Origin: Flammeovirgaceae bacterium SG7u.111
GTDB lineage: Bacteria > Bacteroidota > Bacteroidia > Cytophagales > Flammeovirgaceae
Length of the DNA stretch: 64,000 bases
Direction: 5' to 3'
Assembly: GCA_034044135.1 (NCBI GenBank)
Contig: CP139021.1
Coordinates: 883,635 to 947,634, forward strand
Numbering within the stretch: the first letter of the stretch is position 1; each line of letters begins with the position of its first letter. A model generated the notes under the pieces. It saw nothing but the letters and a program-made list of their open reading frames with translations. It made no database searches and was not told the DNA's origin. Shown here one piece after another: positions 61,016-64,000 of the stretch. A program made the position numbers and the translations under genes.

Positions 61016-62086
61016 CTACCAAAGCATTACTGCTCCGCTACCGCTGGAAAAGGAAGAATAGAGCCTAAGCCTGAGCGTATAACTCCTGTTTTTGAATAAC
61101 CTGACCGATATTTTCGAATTATACAGATAACCACTATCGTCGTCACCGGCTAGGTAAGTTTGTGTGCCATTCATGTCTTCAAATAGTACCATTACAGTGT
61201 CTACATTTCCAAAAGTTTGGATCGTATAGTCCCTGTTCTGAGGTGGCTTGATGGTAAAGTCTAGTTGTTCGCTAGGCTCTATTTCTATTTTTTGGGAAAG
61301 GAAAGGCTCTAGTAGTGGATCTTCTTCCACCGCTTTAGGTGGGTAAAACTTTCGCACCTCGCTGATATCCACTTCCGAAAGACCAGCTTCAGGAATAAGA
61401 GGTCTATTTTGGTACTCGGAAGGTTGGCGAATAAGCCCGGCATCGAACCAATAATGCATAATTGAATCGCGGTCCCAGTTGGAGCCTTCCACCGCTGCAG
61501 GGGATATTTTTCGGATTACATTGTGGTAGGTTTGCTGCCTGCTCCAGTTATTAGGCGAGCCTCCAAAATAGTTGTATACAGCATCCTCATCCCAAACGAT
61601 ACCCGCATTGGGATTTTGGTGCTCGTGTGGAAACCCGAGTGCATGACCAATTTCGTGGAGGGCGGTATCCTTGCCATACGGAGTAGTCAAATCCCAGCCA
61701 AAATTCATGGTGCGCTTCGCTGGATCTGGAACAAAATCAACAGCATCTCTACCAACATATGACCAAGAACCTCCAGGCTCAAAGCCAATTCTAATTTCAG
61801 CATCGTTAGGGTCGCTCACTTCTTCAAATACCAAACCGATGCCTAGGTCTTTCCACGTTTGAAAGGCATCTCTAACCGCTTGTTTTTGAGAGTCAAGCCC
61901 ACGCCAGCTCGAGTTGTTTTCTAAAAAATGATAATGGAGGATGGTGTGATTTACCCATTTTTTTTCATTGTACCGCACCAATGATTGACGATTTGGATCG
62001 ATGTTATCGTCTAACTTCCTTTCTGGTACCTGAGGAAGGTTACAGGTATCCAAAAGGTGTGGTTTTTCAGTGTCTTTAGCTTTCAT
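61016..62086 (-). CDS. Astacin-like (M12A) zinc metalloprotease
   Basis: A 356-residue metzincin. The zinc motif HEIGHALGFPHEH gives three His ligands, the catalytic Glu, and the astacin-type HE after the third His. The Met-turn is SIMHYWF. The catalytic domain spans about 45-225, with WVNHTILHYHFLE and VFEEVSDPNDAEIRIGFEPGGSWSYVGRD upstream of the zinc site. The C-terminal about 95 residues form a beta domain like bacterial pre-peptidase C-terminal domains (YTIQTFGNVDTVMVLFEDM, LAGDDDSGYLYNSKISVRL). No signal peptide is visible at MKAKDTEKPHLLDTCNLPQ, so it may act in the cytoplasm or use another route. Confidence 0.88.
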   Translation of the reverse strand: MKAKDTEKPHLLDTCNLPQVPERKLDDNIDPNRQSLVRYNEKKWVNHTILHYHFLENNSSWRGLDSQKQAVRDAFQTWKDLGIGLVFEEVSDPNDAEIRIGFEPGGSWSYVGRDAVDFVPDPAKRTMNFGWDLTTPYGKDTALHEIGHALGFPHEHQNPNAGIVWDEDAVYNYFGGSPNNWSRQQTYHNVIRKISPAAVEGSNWDRDSIMHYWFDAGLIRQPSEYQNRPLIPEAGLSEVDISEVRKFYPPKAVEEDPLLEPFLSQKIEIEPSEQLDFTIKPPQNRDYTIQTFGNVDTVMVLFEDMNGTQTYLAGDDDSGYLYNSKISVRLFKNRSYTLRLRLYSSFSSGSGAVMLW

Positions 62087-62517
62087 GTTTTTAGATTAAA
62101 GAGTTACGAAAAGAGGCTAGTAATCCCAGTACAGTCGCTAAGAAGAAAGCTGGCTGTAGCGTAAGTTGGGTAATGAAATTGAGCTGGGGAAAGAGATAGT
62201 TGATACTCGGTTAATGTGGCAAGTAAGCAGTAATTGCAGATTTTGTAGCGTAAGTTTAATTAAGTGCCATTTATATACAGGTGAGCAGTCGTGTTTCAAA
62301 TTAAGTATTTAGCAGCTATAGAGCAAGTACTTTGGGTGAAAGAAGCTGTATAGAAGAAAATGAGTTGTTTTTCATTCTAGTACATGCCAAAAACGAAAAT
62401 ACCCTCGGACGGTGGCGCACAGCTCGAATGAATTATCTCCAAGGTAGAAGGTTAGCAATGTTATATATGAATCACAGGCAACGGGTATTTTTTGTCAGGT
62501 ATTAAGGTTTTCCATAA
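62087..62517. other. Intergenic region without recognised features
   Basis: A 431-bp stretch upstream of the metalloprotease gene and before the terminator of the GAF protein gene. I see no credible reading frame, repeat or hairpin. A regulatory region for the metalloprotease gene is likely, but no consensus promoter was found. Confidence 0.4.
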
Positions 62518-62549
62518 AAAAAGGATCATGTTGAAGCATGATCCTTTTT
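62518..62549. terminator. Rho-independent terminator after the GAF protein gene
   Basis: AAAAAGGATCATG and CATGATCCTTTTT form a perfect 13-bp stem with a TTGAAG loop. The flanking A and T runs make it symmetric. Confidence 0.92.
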
Positions 62550-62572
62550 GATAATTTATCTATATGGATGAA

Positions 62573-63988
62573 TTAGGTATTTTTATGCGCTTTAATCTGT
62601 ACTAATTCTTCTTCCAGCATCGCTATTTTTTCCAAATACTCCTGCTCCTTGCGAGCCATGGATTCTTGGGTAGCTCTCAATTCTTCTACATTCTGGCGCA
62701 TCTCATGCTCTTTTTCCATCAGCTCGTTGGACATCAACCTCGACTGGTCAAGCAATTTCTTAGTTTTCGAATTGACTTTGGTGGTGCTTATAGTAGAAGC
62801 TATATCTGCTCCAGCGCTTTCCAAGAAGTTGATTTCATGTTTTTCAAGCTCCTTAAAAGAGGCTATTTCAATGATTCCTTCTACTTTGTCACGCATTTTC
62901 AATGGCATGATCAATACATTTTTAGGAGTAGCTTTGCCAAGCCCAGAAGTGATGCTTACATATTCTTTCGGTATTTTTTTGAGGTAAACAGGTTTCCCTT
63001 CTAAGTAGCTCTGTCCGATAAGTCCCTCTCCTGGCATAATCACTTTTTCCATGAATTTTTGCCTGTTATATGCATAGCACGATTTCAGTTCTATCTGGAT
63101 TTTTCCTTCTTTTTCTTCACAGATATAAAGCCCTCCTTGGTTCACATCAAGGTATTTTACTACCCCTTTGAGCAGCGCCCGGTACATTTTTTCAGGATCA
63201 TCTGTGCTTCGAAGCATGACGTTTAGTTCAGCCAATCCTTTGGTAGCCCAGTTTCTTTTGGCTTCTTCCCTCCTCGAAATTTCTACTTCTTCAAGGGTTT
63301 GTTTCAATTCAACTTCTCTATTATTGAGCGAATCGTGCTTGGCTTGGGCTTCATCGAGGAGCGAATCGTTTATCTTTTTATATTGGATGTTCAAACGAGT
63401 AATGAATATGGACGAGGTTAGCAAAATGGCAACCAATAGAATTACATCGTCGAGAGCGGTGTTTTTGTAATTAGAGACAATCCCTAGTTGTTCACTTCCC
63501 ACCGAAAACATTTCACATATATTATCGAAGAAAAAGCTGATGGATAGGATGAGTATAATAGCCGAAAACATCCTTTTTTTCTCGTTTAGCATGAAGACCG
63601 TAAGAGGGAGGAGGATAGTTGCGGCTATGAGTAACCTTGAAGATGTATAATGGTAAGCTTCTATTCGGGTAGGATTACTGATTTTACTAAATACATTGAT
63701 AAACATAAGACCAATTGCCGGTGCTATACTTACTAAAAATCGAGAAAAACTGGTTAATCCCGAATAGTTCATCAGCAAGACAAACACCCCAATAAATCCA
63801 ACACCCAGAATAGGTATAGGTGTATAAGAGCTTCTTATCAAAAATAACGAAGAAAAAATAGTCGCGGCCACTACCATAAACACCCCAAACTGGTTGGAAA
63901 GAATCACCCGCTTATAAAGCTGGAAATTCATTTCTTCTTTCACGCCCAATCTGGCAATAGAGTTCAACGATTTTTTGATTTTATTCAT
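62573..63988 (-). CDS. Membrane GAF-domain protein with coiled-coil tail
   Basis: A 471-residue membrane signalling protein. About six hydrophobic helices (residues about 28-210) form an N-terminal membrane domain. A coiled coil (about 210-245, DSLNNREVELKQTLEEVEISRREEAKRN) precedes a GAF domain (about 250-400, LKGVVKYLDVNQGGLYICEE, LIGQSYLEGKPVYLKKIPK, MRDKVEGIIEIASF). A long C-terminal coiled coil (about 405-465) follows. There is no kinase, cyclase or phosphatase domain, so it must signal through a partner or by oligomerisation. The start codon is 12 bp from the window end and the product looks complete. Confidence 0.88.
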   Translation of the reverse strand: MNKIKKSLNSIARLGVKEEMNFQLYKRVILSNQFGVFMVVAATIFSSLFLIRSSYTPIPILGVGFIGVFVLLMNYSGLTSFSRFLVSIAPAIGLMFINVFSKISNPTRIEAYHYTSSRLLIAATILLPLTVFMLNEKKRMFSAIILILSISFFFDNICEMFSVGSEQLGIVSNYKNTALDDVILLVAILLTSSIFITRLNIQYKKINDSLLDEAQAKHDSLNNREVELKQTLEEVEISRREEAKRNWATKGLAELNVMLRSTDDPEKMYRALLKGVVKYLDVNQGGLYICEEKEGKIQIELKSCYAYNRQKFMEKVIMPGEGLIGQSYLEGKPVYLKKIPKEYVSITSGLGKATPKNVLIMPLKMRDKVEGIIEIASFKELEKHEINFLESAGADIASTISTTKVNSKTKKLLDQSRLMSNELMEKEHEMRQNVEELRATQESMARKEQEYLEKIAMLEEELVQIKAHKNT

Positions 63989-64000
63989 CAGAGTTTAGTG

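Overview
The window looks like a chromosomal segment of a Bacteroidota bacterium, most likely a free-living (probably marine) member of the Cytophagales/Flammeovirga-like lineages. Signs seen directly are a C-terminal type IX secretion sorting domain, TonB-dependent receptor architecture with carboxypeptidase-D-like N-terminal domains, a BlaI plus M56-TonB pair, LytTR/LytS signalling, a DUF2167 protein, Bacteroidota-type promoters (TTTG, spacer, TAnnTTTG) and almost no Shine-Dalgarno sequences. No rRNA, tRNA or CRISPR array was found. The species cannot be named from this sequence alone.

Layout. 0-9 kb: end of an OmpR-type response regulator, a short inverted-repeat element and a PhoR-like kinase, then a beta-CASP nuclease, an M42 aminopeptidase, a Tat-exported Gfo/Idh oxidoreductase, a DUF2167 protein and a MuiA-like protein carrying an inserted carboxypeptidase-like domain. 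9-14 kb: a leftward exopolysaccharide control/export operon (outer membrane exporter, Wzz/BY-kinase, CpsB-type phosphatase) with a strong promoter. 14-21 kb: FabH-like synthase, a BlaI/M56-TonB regulatory pair behind three stacked operators, a REP-associated transposase with its REP palindromes, and an S9 peptidase. 21-33 kb: an Fnr-like regulator with its own FNR box and two small partner genes, a TlpA protein, a large T9SS substrate made of two copies of a 405-residue unit, a GH3 enzyme and small housekeeping genes. 33-42.7 kb: GH95 enzyme, LytS/LytTR pair and a TolC-MacA-MacB efflux operon. 42.8-44.4 kb: a three-gene HipB-HipS-HipT toxin-antitoxin operon with an 18-bp perfect inverted repeat upstream. 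44.6-49 kb: RarD-like permease, PL22-like lyase, SpoU methyltransferase and a TrpF-like protein that lacks the catalytic Cys.

49-57.7 kb: a four-gene operon (TonB receptor, DUF4876-like lipoprotein, DUF6850-like barrel, di-heme peroxidase) with a TTAGnCTAA operator at its promoter. It is followed by a decayed fragment of a TlpA gene and the intact TlpA gene. The intact gene has an operator of the same design as the BlaI operators at 15.5 kb. 57.8-64 kb: glutaminase, GNAT acetyltransferase, SAM methyltransferase, an astacin-like metalloprotease and a membrane GAF-domain protein.

The most interesting items are the HipBST-type system with its palindrome, the metal- or redox-linked TonB/di-heme peroxidase operon, the regulator-operator pairs readable from sequence (Fnr ExxSR helix with TTGATN4ATCAA; BlaI with AACTAA-N4-TTAGTT sites 40 kb apart), and three families of short dispersed repeats.
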